DNA from: Kalaharituber pfeilii
Taxonomy: Eukaryota > Ascomycota > Pezizomycetes > Pezizales > Pezizaceae
Direction of reading: 5' to 3'
DNA length: 64,000 nucleotides
Assembly: GCA_015179045.1 (NCBI GenBank)
Contig: WHUZ01000070.1
Location: 248,001 to 312,000, forward strand
The position numbers and the translations under genes are program-made. Under the pieces are notes generated by a model. The model searched no databases and was not told the origin of the DNA. It saw only the letters and a list, made by a program, of their open reading frames with translations. Every line of letters begins with the position of its first letter. Position 1 is the stretch's first letter. Of the stretch, positions 22,541-32,599 are shown one piece after another.

Positions 22541-22727
22541 ATGGCTGGCGCGGGTAGGGTTTAGCCTCCTAATTCAGGACTTGATGCGGAGCTTGAATTG
22601 AGATTGAGTGAATGTGCTCGAGTGCTTCCTTCTGTTCTCATTTTCCTTTCCTCCTTTCTCATATTTTTGTCTGCAGACTTTCAATTTGGCCACCATTATG
22701 TTGCTCGTTTTTTCTTCGCTTGGGATT
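22541..22727. other. 3' flank of the DUF4360 gene and junction with gypsy gag
   Basis: A T-rich stretch that looks like a fungal 3' UTR. The border with gypsy sequence must lie here or just inside the gag end; no duplicated target site could be identified. Confidence 0.4.
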
Positions 22728-23747
22728 TCACTTTGGATCCTGCTTAGTATTAGGTTGTTGAGTCTGAGTATTGGATCGACATTCAGCAGCTTTGTGTCCT
22801 GGTTTGGCACAGAGAAGGCAGAGTTTGTACTTAAGCCGGCGAGCACGTTCTTGTGGCGAGAGATCACGATTAGTAGGGGTACGCTGGGGAGCAGGTTTAG
22901 TACTGACTGCGGAAAGATCCATTGGCTCGGGATCAGATCGGTTGGTTTTCGATGCCCACTCAGAGGTGCGGAATTCTCGATTTCGTTCGAACAAGCGGTT
23001 ATCTATGCGTACGGCCTTTTCAATTAGTTCAGAAAGCTGCTTGGGGCGTTCTTCCTTAACTAGTTCATCCTTAACCCTATCCTTAAGGCCCCTATAGAAT
23101 CGCCAAATGAGTGCCTCTTCATTCCAATTAAGAAACGAAGTGAGCTGCTGAAAACGTGATGCATAGTCTGCCGCAGAACCGACTTGTCGCAGGCGTTCAA
23201 TCGCTCTTTCCGCATTGGCGCGAGTGTCAATATCGCCGTAGGTCTGTTGTAGTGCTTGACAGAAGGCGTCGAAATTGTCCAAAAGCGCTGAGGGAGTGTG
23301 CTGATGCAGGGTGCGGAGGTGAGGCTCAAACCACAGAAAGGCGGCACCCTTGAGAAATGAAGCGGCATAAAGAACCTTCGATCGTTCGGTGGGAAACTCG
23401 TGGGGATGCACTGCGATGTAGAGATAGATCTGTGAGAGGAAGGAGCGAAGCTTCGACCGGTTCCCTGTAAAAATGTCCGGTGCCTTGGTCTTCGGTGCAT
23501 GGTCAGTAGTAGTGGAGCCTGAGGTGGGAGTCGCTGAGCGGAGGGTAGCAACTGTAGTATGGAGTTGTTGTACCGTGCTCTGTAGGTCCTGGAAGTACGA
23601 TCGCAACTCAGGAGGCATAGTGAACCGATCGAGGATCGAGGCAGAGTTCTGAGATGTAGCGCTAGTTGATGGCGTCATGAAGGGAGCAGTTGGCAACGAA
23701 GGTGACCCTTCCGGAGGAAGCGTTTCGCGCATAAGAGTGTCGTCCAT
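22728..23747 (-). CDS. Gypsy gag
   Basis: 339 residues starting 40 bases inside the 5' LTR. It contains the retrotransposon gag core (KAPDIFTGNRSKLRSFLSQI ... FPTERSKVLYAASFLKG) and one CX2CX4HX4C zinc knuckle (CLLCAKPGHKAAEC) at residues of about 310-323. It is intact from start to stop. The pol part that should follow begins about 3.9 kb further along because of the inserted host-like DNA. Confidence 0.92.
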   Translation of the reverse strand: MDDTLMRETLPPEGSPSLPTAPFMTPSTSATSQNSASILDRFTMPPELRSYFQDLQSTVQQLHTTVATLRSATPTSGSTTTDHAPKTKAPDIFTGNRSKLRSFLSQIYLYIAVHPHEFPTERSKVLYAASFLKGAAFLWFEPHLRTLHQHTPSALLDNFDAFCQALQQTYGDIDTRANAERAIERLRQVGSAADYASRFQQLTSFLNWNEEALIWRFYRGLKDRVKDELVKEERPKQLSELIEKAVRIDNRLFERNREFRTSEWASKTNRSDPEPMDLSAVSTKPAPQRTPTNRDLSPQERARRLKYKLCLLCAKPGHKAAECRSNTQTQQPNTKQDPK

Positions 23748-23787
23748 AGCGATTCGTAGCAGGCGCGATAAAGGTGACTGGTCAAAC

Positions 23788-24182
23788 TGTAAGGGCGATG
23801 CTGGGATCAGTAGGCGAAGGCACGATCGCGGGTGCTACGAGACAGCAGGGACAGAGAGGGACAAGGTAGAAGAGAGAATGAGCGTACGTTGACCAGTGGA
23901 GAGTACATACAGGCGGGTAGAAGAGGTATATATAGACGAGAGAGAGTGAACAGAAGTAGCAAGTACGAGTATTGCATGAACTTGGACATGACGACATAGA
24001 AGAAGACAGATGGAAATAGAAACATACATGACGACATAGAAGAGTGCTTGTAGAATGCTGTAGAATGATGTGGAATGGTGTAGAGCTATGGCGGCGGTTC
24101 GAGAGCATTCTGTGGTTCGGGTCGATCACTGCATGGTTGTTACCAAGAACTAATCCCTGTTATTTCCTATTGCGGCATGACA
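23788..24182 (-). repeat. Gypsy element 5' LTR
   Basis: 395 bases, two substitutions from 9287-9681, followed by the CTTCT duplication at 24183-24187. Confidence 0.93.
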
Positions 24183-24213
24183 CTTCTGCTCTCTAGGCCC
24201 TGGGTAGAGACAG

Positions 24214-24609
24214 GATCATCTAGAATACATGATGTATGACAGATGAATACAAGACGTATGAGAGAACCAGAAAGTAGTAGAAAGTGGTAGAACATTACGG
24301 AATGATATAGATGAATCAGGACGCGGTGGAAAGACTGGACGTTCTTTGCACTATACTCAACAAACCGAACTTGACACCACTTACGCTGTCCAATGCAGCA
24401 ACCCTTTCGCAACGCAAGAGCTTTCGGCCTGCGGGACCCTCTAAACTGCCCACCCCCTAGTCTAGAAATTAGCTGCTAACTACAGCTGACGCACCTGCTG
24501 GAACATAGTAAACTATACGCAAACAATCTATTTGCAAACCATTACTGTAACCAGACCGTATCCACAAGATCAACGCAAACTATTTTTTTCAAACAAAACA
24601 GAAGCCATC
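24214..24609. other. Intergenic, no gene seen
   Basis: No motif or repeat was recognised between the transposon nest and the next gene. Confidence 0.5.
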
Positions 24610-25448
24610 TTATTCTTTAGCAGCCACTCCTTTCTTCATGATAACCCCTCCGTTCAACAGCGCTACGACCATGCAATCCACCACAGCAGAATTATTCTTT
24701 AACCATTCCTCGCGCCCTTCATGTTTCATATTGCGAAACAATGCCGCAAATTTGTCTGTTTGAGTAAATGAACTTCCATCAAATTTGATCATTTGCCAGT
24801 CTTCCCCAGTGGTCACAAAACCATACACCTCCCCTCTACCGTTGTGTCCTCGCATATCTCTCATTGCGAGCATGCATTGCTGCTTCCCGATCCCATAAAC
24901 AGATCTCTTGCACTCTATGACTAGTACATAGTTGTATACACAGGCGTCTTCAGAGCCCGCAACTGAAATCAAGTCAACAAGAACAAATTCTTCGTTTCCA
25001 CCGGTCTGAGTGTCTTTGGAAATGATTTCTTTCTCTCTTTCGATGATGACATTCCTGCTGGTGCTGCATTTGAACTGGTACAGAATAGAGGCGAGTATGT
25101 AGAGAACCAAGTCATTGACATTGGCTTCTTTAAATCCTCCCACTGATTCCACAGGGTAGCCTTCGACAATTGTTAGTGACGAGGCATACGACCATAGATG
25201 CTAGGGATGAGATTACCTTCAACAGCAAGATACTCTAATATCCGACTATACACTGTCTCTTTCATTTCTTCAACTATGTTCTTTCCCAGACGTAGAGCCT
25301 CCGATCTTATATCATCAAGTGTCATTGTCTTCTTTTGTTCGAACATCATGAAATTGAGGCCAAGTGTTTTCTCTGCGTCTTCCAGAGTCATCTTAGAATA
25401 TAAGGTGGTATACTTGAGATTTCTCTTCGTGCTCATGCTTTCGCCCAT
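24610..25448 (-). CDS. PD-(D/E)XK nuclease-like protein
   Basis: Exons 25448-25217 and 25160-24610 are joined across a 56-base intron (GTAATC donor, CACTAAC branch, CGAAG acceptor), giving 260 residues. FVLVDLIS (D140) and VIECKR (E160, K162) have the spacing of a PD-(D/E)XK active site, followed by a region with alternating strands (YGFVTTGEDWQMIKF). This fold covers restriction-like nucleases and fungal effector-type proteins. The actual target is unknown. The ATG at 25448 was chosen because no splice into the upstream repeat-coding frame keeps phase; an upstream exon is possible. The gene at 52259-53495 has the same active-site layout. Confidence 0.65.
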
Positions 25449-25539
25449 CGTATTGTTGATCCCTGCTCCGATCAATAATTAACATGTCCCCACAACTACA
25501 CTTAATTTACTAATAGAAATCGAAGGAGGATTTCTGGAA

Positions 25540-25700
25540 GGGAATATGGGCTATACTTCCCGTCATTCCCCACATTACTCCCGGCATACTTCTCGCCCTT
25601 CCCCACATTACTCCCGGCATACTTCGTGTCGCTCCCCACACTCCTCGCTGCGTATTTCTCGTCGCTCCACATACTACTCGCTGCATACTTTTTCTCGCTA
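25540..25700 (-). repeat. 33-base minisatellite upstream of the nuclease-like gene
   Basis: About five degenerate units of 33 bases (minus strand, around GAAGTATGCCGGGAGTAATG and GCGAGGAGTGTGGGGAGCG). They are open in one frame as an EKYAxSxVGxD-type repeat. They could be a 5' UTR, a repeat-bearing first exon, or a relic of the similar copia leader repeat. Confidence 0.6.
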
Positions 25701-25709
25701 GCCACACTC

Positions 25710-26200
25710 TTCGCTGGGCTCGTTGCAGGGTAAATTGTAATAAGAGTTACCTTCGTTGTTGTTGATTGAATGATTATTGCAGTTTACCTCTTTATGTAGG
25801 AGGGGCGGGCCTGCCAAGACCCACCAAACGAGCGATGGAGCCGGTCTGCCAAGCCAGACCCCCCCTCCTCGTACGTCTGTTCATGTCTGCCTGTTACAAA
25901 AGAGAAAGCCATTTATGCTGGCAGGAGTCGGGCTTTTTCGGGACAGGTTGGGATTTTGCCAGCTATAGACTGAATGGAAAGTCTTGGGAGGGTTCCGGCC
26001 CCTATGTGGACAGGTCTTGTAAGATAGACAGATATTATCCACTACTACCTTGCGATGGACCGGAGCGGTGAGAACTGGCGGAACGAATGTACGATCAAGT
26101 GCGAGTGCGAGTGCGAAAGCGTGGGTGCGAAAAAGAAGAGAAGAGAACGTTCTTGATTGTATGTGCTATAGCACAGAAAGTCTATAAGGTTCTTTTCCGG
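25710..26200. other. Intergenic, no gene seen
   Basis: Contains a pyrimidine-rich stretch near 25850 and short AAGAGAA and GTGCGAGTGCGA repeats near 26095-26145. No coding signal is convincing. Confidence 0.5.
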
Positions 26201-26202
26201 GA

Positions 26203-26608
26203 TCAGGTTTTAGAAGCGTGCGAAGGTCGGGGGAATTGAAATGAGAAATTTTCGGTCCAGGTTGCGAAGGTGTGGAGATGGAGTTTTAGAAGCGCGCGAT
26301 TTGCCGACCCGGGTCGGGATAAAATTTGCGGGTTGCGAAGGTGTTGGAGGACCCCGCCATAGCCTACAGGGCGGCACGCGAGTAATGATATTAAAAAAAA
26401 AAAAAAAAGAGGGTGTGGAGGAAACTGCGAAGGTGTGGAGAAGAGGGGAGGGGGGAGAGGCGGAGATATATAGGGGAGCCTCCCTGATGCAGAAACCAGA
26501 AGAACCGTCCGGAAGTTTCTGGAAGCAGGTTTTTAGAAGGGGGTGGAACGGGGATGTGTATATAGAACTTTCTTTGTTAAGCCTGTCTCCAGGCGTGCCC
26601 AGGGACCA
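26203..26608 (+). mobile_element. SINE-like element (family B) with nested LINE tail
   Basis: Starts GATCAGGTTTTAGAAGCG like the copy at 5800. The 5' part appears twice (26203 and about 26283). A family A LINE tail with poly(A) (about 26352-26408) is inserted before the purine-rich middle, flanked by imperfect copies of GGTGTTGGAGGA. The right part runs through GTGTATATAGAACTTTC and TTAAGCCTGTCTCC, but the final family B tail and poly(A) are missing. Confidence 0.75.
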
Positions 26609-26879
26609 CCCGCGACCAAAATACTGAACCGGAACTTGCAACTCTATTTCACACCCAACCACATCTGATTAAAAATTAAACAATGTAGGCATGTACTATT
26701 TCGCTTGCTCTACAACTCTTCATTGTCCAAATTAAAAAAAATTAATGTGGTGTTGAGAAATAGCAGATTAAAAAATTTGCACTTTGTTTGGGAGGCCTTT
26801 TAATTGTTACATGCCAAGATTGCCAAGATTGCAGAATTAGTACTAGTGCAGAAAGAAAAATTACTATATAGAGAAAAGA

Positions 26880-28343
26880 TCTACTCAACTCTTCGATGAC
26901 ACGTTGTGTAAACTCATCAGTACCAATACCTACAACCATCCCGATAAGCCTCTGGTACGTAAACACTTATAAAAGAAGCGATTAATAGTAACATCTGGAA
27001 CAGAACTAAGACCTTTAGGAATTGTTAATCGTAAAGCATCAAAATTATACTCACAATTATTTCGAGTATAACGTTTCACTGCTGCCGAAAAAAAATTCAA
27101 TAAAATTCAACTCACAATGAAAACGAGGATAAAATAATACTAAATGACCACGAGCTTCTATCTCCTCCTGTAAACGTCCTTTTTGTTCTAAAAAGTCACG
27201 TTGCATTCCTAAACATCGACGTGCACAGCAATCACGAGATTCAGAAGGACTCTTTTTTGAGCAATCTAAGCGCATACCCTGTTGCCAAAGTCCACGTTCT
27301 TTTAGTACTTCTCGAAATCCTTTTGGTTGATTTTGCCATTGTGGATTAGGATGATCAGAGGGAAAAACCATAGGTTGAGGGCGTTGTTTATTGTGAATAA
27401 ATCCTTCTCGCATTCGTGGTTGTTTACCTCCGGGATTGAGATTCATCCGAGATACCACTAATGCATCTTCTGCAAATGCGGCATGATTTGAAGCATTATC
27501 AAAAAGAAACACTGCTTGTTTGCCTGGATATGCTGCTTCAAATAATGGAATTGCCTTTGTAATAACATGCTCAACCATTTTGTCACCCGACCAATAATTG
27601 TCTTTTCCCAGAAACTCTGTAGCGAAGGTACCATTATGTTGTAGTCGACCTGCTGGTGTCAAGAATTCTGATACCATAATTCCTTTACCACGAGACTTTT
27701 GCCGTAATGGTTGTTTTTCACCATGAATCCAGATTCGCCGCCGTCCATCATTAGCATTAAAAGTAGACTCATCATGAGTTACAAGAATTTTCGGTTTCTC
27801 TCCTGATGGTAAATCAGTTGGCTCTTGTATCAGGATGGTATTTGTCTCCGAATCGACAGTAAATTTGACCAAAGAAGGAAGAAGTGTAAAAAACTGTGGT
27901 AAAAAAAAATGTTGTCGATATTGAACAACATCCTCTCGCTCGTGGCCATCGATATAAACTCCTTTTTTAATATCTCTCCACCGAAAGCCTAGCTTGCGCA
28001 ACCACCGCCGTGCTGTACATGCTTTAATAGACCGAGATTTTTCTGCACTTGATGCATTAACCAGTATATTCTCTAACTCTATTCCCTCCTCTTCCTCCTC
28101 ACCATTACGTCGAAGATATTCAGTAATTGCTTTTGCTAGCCCATGTGTAGTGAGAGCTTCACCAACATTAGCAATATACTCCCGGACTGCAAGTTGTACT
28201 CCCTCATCATCTAGCCATGTAAATCGAGTGTTTCGTAAACCTTGAAAACCTTGTGGAATAGATCGACTGATAAGCCAACTCCGCTCCCATTGTCTTAAAT
28301 GCCTTGCCATTTTGGTTCCTCGGTCGAAAGAATTAGCTGTCAT
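26880..28343 (-). pseudogene. Tc1/IS630-type DDE transposase, frameshifted
   Basis: Read from about 28343 (MTANSF) it has a helix-turn-helix-like N-terminal part (TARRWLRKLGFRWRDIKKGVYIDG is its core) and a DDE core: THDESTF (first D), FLFDNASNH (second D) and HCELNFIE (E). The frame breaks in a T run near 27085. The following frame continues with VKRYTRNNCEYNFDALR, as the family does, and another shift follows near 26945 before GTDEFTQRV. It is therefore a decayed copy. The third catalytic residue lies just before the first break. No terminal inverted repeats were identified. Confidence 0.75.
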
Positions 28344-28414
28344 GAGTGATAGTGAAGTTCGAGTTTCAAGTGGACGATGTAGCTGCAGTTGAAGGAAATG
28401 TAGAACTGCTAGGT

Positions 28415-28488
28415 GACGCTGATCGAGGAAGGTGTGCGATATGGTTGAAGAAGCTGGGGGTGGCGGAATCGGATAGGTTAGTCTGCAC
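28415..28488 (+). mobile_element. LINE ORF2 snippet, inverted against its neighbour
   Basis: The plus strand encodes DRGRCAIWLKKLGVAESDR, the LINE segment that should follow the RLERGRCAD read on the minus strand from 28723. The two meet head to head near 28488, with GGAAGGTGTGC (28424) and GCACACCTTCC (28490) as inverted copies. Confidence 0.65.
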
Positions 28489-29553
28489 ACCTTCCTCGCT
28501 CCAGTCGCAATACAGTGAAGTTTGATGTCGCCACCCTACTCCACTCCATGACCTTTCCTCCTCCGAACCCCTCTATCTCTCTCTTCTCTTTCCTCCACGC
28601 CTTTATCCTTTGGCGCACCCCACTCCCGGTGGCCACCTCCCTCCCCTTCTCCATCGTCCCCTTCTTCGCCCACTCATCCGCCTTCTCATTCCCTGCAATT
28701 CCAATGTGAGCCTTAACCCACATCAGTTTCGCATTACCCCCTTCCTCTTCCTCCTTGCCACCACATCCACTACCCTCCTCACATCCTCCGTTTTCCCCTT
28801 CCCCTCTCTGCCTGCCTTCTTAATCGCCATGACGGCAGCTTCTGAATCCAGACAGATCAGGACCGGTACCTCCTCCGGCACACTCTCCAAGGCTTTTCTC
28901 ACTCCCCTCACCTCCCCGTCGAACACTGTCGCTATTCTTCCCACCACCTCCGCAACCACTGCCGATCTCCCCCATACACCCGCCCCCACCTTGCTATCCT
29001 CGATCTTGCTGCCATCCAAGAAGAGGACCGCCCTCCCTCTTCCGGCTTCCTCAACCGAGGTCTCCCACTCCTCTCTTCCCCCCTTCGTGCTTCCCAGCCT
29101 CACCGCGGTCTCCACCTCCACCTTCTCACACCCCCCTCCCCACGAGATCTCCTCCCCCTCCTCCGAAAACCTCGCCCACTGACCTTGCCAGCGGTCCAGT
29201 ATTGCTTCATACCCATCTTTCTCGGCCAGTGCCCACTGCACCCCCCAGTTTCTCCAGTTTCTCGCCTCCTCCTCTCTCTCCTCACTCCCTACTCCGAAGT
29301 CGCCCGTGCAAAGCTCCGCCAGCTCTGACGGCACCTCCACCTCCCGGACGATCGCTCTCGCTTGCGCGCCATCCAGGACCGTCTCCACGTCTTCCACTCC
29401 GCATACCGCATTCACCCCCTCTACCCGGGCACCTCTTCCCCCTCCAGCTGCTCTCTTCGAAACTTGCAGCTGTACTCGCTCCATCTCCTTCTTCCACTCC
29501 TTCTGGCCTCTCCACCCGATCTCACTCCCCCACATTGCCACCGCCCTCACCAT
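28489..29553 (-). pseudogene. LINE ORF2 fragment: RT thumb and RNase H
   Basis: The frame from 29553 gives an RT thumb-like segment (WGSEIGWRGQKEWKKEMERVQ) and RNase H residues: LDGSK (D), GEVRGVRKALES (E) and CLDSEAAV (D). After a frame change near 28723 comes VKAHIGIAGNEKADEWAKKG, the H-x-G-I-x-G-N-E-x-A-D motif. Loss of the front and tail plus the shift make it a relic. G+C content is much higher than in neighbouring DNA. Confidence 0.8.
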
Positions 29554-29560
29554 CCCAATG

Positions 29561-29700
29561 CCATGAATCTATTAGTCCGATTCATGGTGGGAGTGCCAAG
29601 AAGTCAGGGATGGTGGTGTGCTGGTAACGGAATGGGGAGCTGAAGATTTCCTCAAAACTTTACTCTAAGGGTAAAACTTGAGGAGTTGGGTATTTGGACG
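29561..29700 (+). repeat. Dispersed repeat, family C
   Basis: Begins with the hairpin ATGAATCTATTAGTCCGATTCAT region and continues through CGGAATGGGGAGCTGAAGATTTCC. Related copies are at 37460-37600 and, reversed, at 58440-58560; a partial one is near 38940-39010. The type of element is unknown. Confidence 0.6.
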
Positions 29701-29739
29701 AACGCTCGTCCTGTTAAAGTGGTTGTTGCTGGTGTCATG

Positions 29740-31126
29740 CTGAATATGGACTGTTCCTATTGCTGTAGCAAGAATAGAGAATTGTCAACTGGTAGTACTG
29801 TGCATGGTTTGGCCAGTCTTTTGTAGCTTGTGAAATCCGATACGGTAGAGCACATGTAGTCAGAAGCACCAGAATCAATGTACCAGGTTCTATGCTGGCT
29901 GTTGCTGAGAGCGGCTATAGTCATAGAGGCCTTTGAGGTGTGATCTCCTCCATGGTGACACCCAATCAGTCGCAACTTAATCTGTCATTCCGCATTTCTT
30001 TCTCAAATATGAGAGCTTCGCACCTGTAATAGGTTTTGTCAGCATGTCAGCAGGATTTTCTTTCCCTTCAACCCAATCCACAGATAGCTCCCCATTCTCT
30101 ATACATTCCCGCACGAAATGGTATCGTCTCCGGAAGTGTTTGGTCGAAGTTTGGACGTAGTGTTGTAAGTAGGTGGTGGATAAGAGCGCCATCAGTAATC
30201 TTTTGGCTTTCTGAGTGGGCCAGTTGAGACTGATAGTCTAGTACGACACTGATATATTGATTGATTGATTGTCCTTCCTGTTGTTTTTCTCACTCAAACT
30301 GCATACGTAGATAGGTGGATCCAGCGCGGCTTTCTGCGGTATCAAAGTGGTCTTGGAGAGAGTGTTCCAGATAATGTTGGTTTCACTGTCCTCATCAATG
30401 TAGGCCTGGATTGCCGTAGTGGCAGAGCAGTAAAGGGTGGAGGCAGCACGCCACTTGCGCTGCTCATAGGATTCAAGTTGTGCTTCGTATACTCTCTCAG
30501 CTTCTAGAATTGCTGCCTGTCTAGCATTGGAGGCATGGACAGGAAGTGCACGTGGTTGTTCCATTCCCTGTACAATATCTCCAGAACAGTCAGTACAGAG
30601 AATATACTTTACACCTAAGCGCCATTCCCTGTAATTTTCAGTGGTCAGCTTAGGGACTGAACCATGTTTGCTGGTATAGACTTCGGCGACCGTGGAAGAG
30701 GTAGCAGAGGCAGTAGAGGATGTAGCCATTGTAGAATGAAGAGGTGAATGACAAGTGAGGAGTACGGCGAGCGAGGGGTGTGGTGAGCGAGGGGTGTAGC
30801 GAGGGGTGCGGCGAGCGAGGGTGCGGCGAGCGAAGGATGCAATGAACAAGAAGTGAGGTGTTCAGTAAGCAAGAGAGATGAGTGAGGAGTGAGATGGTAA
30901 AGATGCGTCTTGAGTGCGGTGGATTATTTGGCACGAGCCGGGTTCATAACCTGTAGTAAATATAAAGGGTGATGATAAGGCATACAATAAGACTGTATTC
31001 CTTAATGATCTATCAAGTACAAGACGACGCTTCCAGACTCATATAAATCCACAGAGAAATACATAACGCGAAGTTGCATAAAAAGACAATACACCACGAT
31101 AGCTAAGTGCATGGTGCAGCATGAGA
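29740..31126 (-). mobile_element. Decayed, rearranged copia fragments
   Basis: Pieces on the minus strand are a protease segment (WYIDSGASDYMCS, 29757-29960), an RNase H end from another copia lineage (GKENPADMLTKPI, 29977-30148), a frameshifted gag (30150-30728, starting MATSSTASA) and part of an LTR (30952 to about 31126). The fragments are out of normal order, so at least one deletion and one insertion have occurred. The gag is a diverged relative of that of the element at 9796-15069. Confidence 0.8.
30757..30845 (-). repeat. GCGAGGGGTGYGG minisatellite
   Basis: Tandem 14-17 base units in the leader of the decayed copia element, between the primer site and gag. Confidence 0.65.
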
Positions 31127-31129
31127 CTA

Positions 31130-31378
31130 TGCGAAGGTGTGGAGGAAGGAGAGGAGAGGGGAGGGGGGGGAGGTGGAGAGATATAGGGGAGCCTCCCTGA
31201 CGCAGAAACCAGAAGAACCGTCCGGAAGTTTCTGGAATCAGGTTTTAGAAGGGGGTGGAACGGGGATGTGTGTATATAGAACTTTCTTTGTTAAGCCTGT
31301 CTCCGGGCTTTGAGGGCTTGCCCGGGGACCCTGCAATGGCTTGGCGCTGCAAGCGGGGTTACGTGATTTAAAAAAAAA
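31130..31378 (+). mobile_element. SINE-like element (family B), 5'-truncated
   Basis: Matches the copies at 5800-6168 and 26203-26608 from TGCGAAGGTGTGG onward. It ends with CCCTGCAATGGC...GCGGGGTTACGTGATTT and a short poly(A). Confidence 0.75.
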
Positions 31379-31384
31379 TCTCTG

Positions 31385-32094
31385 GTTGATCATTTCGACG
31401 TATTTGATCGGCTGCGCTTGGGCATGTGTATTTGATTGTGTACCGTAGTCATCCTGTCAAGCCAATCCTCAGCTGCTGGTGACGCGAATGTGTGCTCATC
31501 CGAGACGTGTATTGTTTTGGAGTTGAATCCGTATAGGCTCTCGAAGGGTGTGTAACCGTGGGTTGATGTTTTTGTGGTATTGTATACATACTCGGCTAAT
31601 GGTAGCCAAGTAACCCATCGGTTTTGTCGGTCATGGCAGAAGATGCGCAGGTATTGCTTGAGAGTCTGTATTGCTCCATCTGATAGTCCATTAGTTTGTG
31701 GATGGTAGTGTAAGGATTTAGCCCCTAAAGCCTGTCCTAGACCTAAAACGGAAATGTAGTGGAAAGACTCAAAACGGAAATGTAGTGGAAAGACTCAAAA
31801 CGGAAATATAGTGGGAGGACCCGAAACGGAAATATAGTGGACAGTTGAAGAAGTCGCATAGGAAGGGTCGAAGGATATAAAAGGGTCTGTAAATTCCGCG
31901 AAATGTAGATAGACAATAGCTCCCAAGATACCGAGCGGGCAAATAAACTCTCTTCTCCCAAAAGATTACAGGTAGGGTGTGGATAGTCGGAGTTTGATGT
32001 TGAGCGGCTGGTTAATCTCCTTCCAGCAAGCAGAGGCGAATTGGGGTCCTCGATCTGATGTGATGGACTGTGGTAGCCCGTGATGTAGCCAGAT
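31385..32094 (-). pseudogene. Gypsy integrase fragments split by an LTR
   Basis: 31971-32094 encodes WLHHGLPQSITSDRGPQFAS...LRLSTPY. 31385-31732 encodes ALGAKSLHYHPQTNGLSDG followed by a YNTTKTSTHGYTPFESLYG stretch. Both are integrase catalytic-core pieces, possibly from two gypsy lineages because they overlap in content. An LTR-like block lies between them. Confidence 0.7.
31733..31970. repeat. Solo LTR-like block with a 26-base internal tandem repeat
   Basis: Begins TGTCCTAGACC and ends AAGATTACA (TG...CA). Positions 31743-31845 hold about four copies of an AAAACGGAAATGTAGTGGAAAGACTC-like unit, written here only as a pattern. Its last 100 bases resemble those of 32100-32344. No matching five-base flanks were seen. 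Confidence 0.5.
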
Positions 32095-32099
32095 GTTAT

Positions 32100-32344
32100 T
32101 GTTGGAAATAATTAACTCCGAAATAGCCAAGAACGAACTAGGACAAAAATGGACTCCTGTGGTGACAGTCCATAAATGGACAGTTGTGGATGATGGACCG
32201 GAAGGCAGAGGGCAGGAAAAGCGAGTAGAAAGCTGTTCGTCAAGATGTAAAAGGATGGAGATTTCGTCCATAGAATGTAGATAGATCAGTGTGCTCCCAA
32301 GTAACGGAGAGAGCGAATATACTTCTTTCTTCCAAATCTCTAGA
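32100..32344. repeat. Solo LTR-like block
   Basis: Begins TGTTGGAAAT and is flanked by GTTAT at 32095-32099 and 32345-32349. Its end shares ATGTAGATAGATC...GCTCCCAAG...CTTCTTTCTTCC with the previous block. The end is not the canonical CA. Confidence 0.45.
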
Positions 32345-32349
32345 GTTAT

Positions 32350-32595
32350 TGATGAATGCTGAGGCGGGTCAGGGGTACAGCCGATCTGTGCTCACCAACC
32401 GTGGGTCCTCTGCTGGGAGGTCACTGGGCATTCCACCTCAAGGATACTTCGAGTTGTACTGTGCGGTGTCGTACTGAGCGTATGTGTAAGTGCGCCGTTT
32501 TGTTGGAGAGGGTAGCGGATGCAGCGGATGCCTTAGCAGGCGCTCTACCGTTCGATTCGCCCGGCGAAGTTGCAATCGGAGGTCATTGAATTGTT
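32350..32595. other. No gene seen
   Basis: Short frames only, no motif recognised. Confidence 0.45.
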
Positions 32596-32599
32596 GCTG

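Larger units (their letters stand above)
9287..24182 (-). mobile_element. Ty3/gypsy chromovirus, interrupted
   Basis: 395-base LTRs with CTTCT duplications enclose gag (22728-23747) and pol (15082 to about 18848) on the minus strand. After subtracting the copia insertion and the roughly 3.8 kb between gag and pol, the element would be about 5.8 kb, a normal size. A C-terminal chromodomain places it among the chromoviruses. The two LTRs differ at 2 of 395 bases, so it is young. No tRNA primer site was recognised next to the 5' LTR; gag starts only 40 bases after it. Confidence 0.93.
8083..24213. mobile_element. Nested transposon complex
   Basis: The outer layer is a 5'-truncated minus-strand LINE with possible target-site duplication GTAGAGACAG at 8083-8092 and 24204-24213. 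Within it lie a plus-strand LINE fragment (8737-9112) and a gypsy element (9287-24182, TSD CTTCT at 9282-9286 and 24183-24187). Inside the gypsy element lie a copia element (9796-15069, TSD ACATG at 9791-9795 and 15070-15074) and about 3.8 kb of host-like DNA. The order of insertion follows from which element interrupts which. Confidence 0.8.

Noticed and set aside
21803..22625. Inverted GCACTCGAGCAC / GTGCTCGAGTGC around the DUF4360 gene as transposon ends
   Set aside because: Only 12 bases, CTCGAG is self-complementary, and no target duplication follows.
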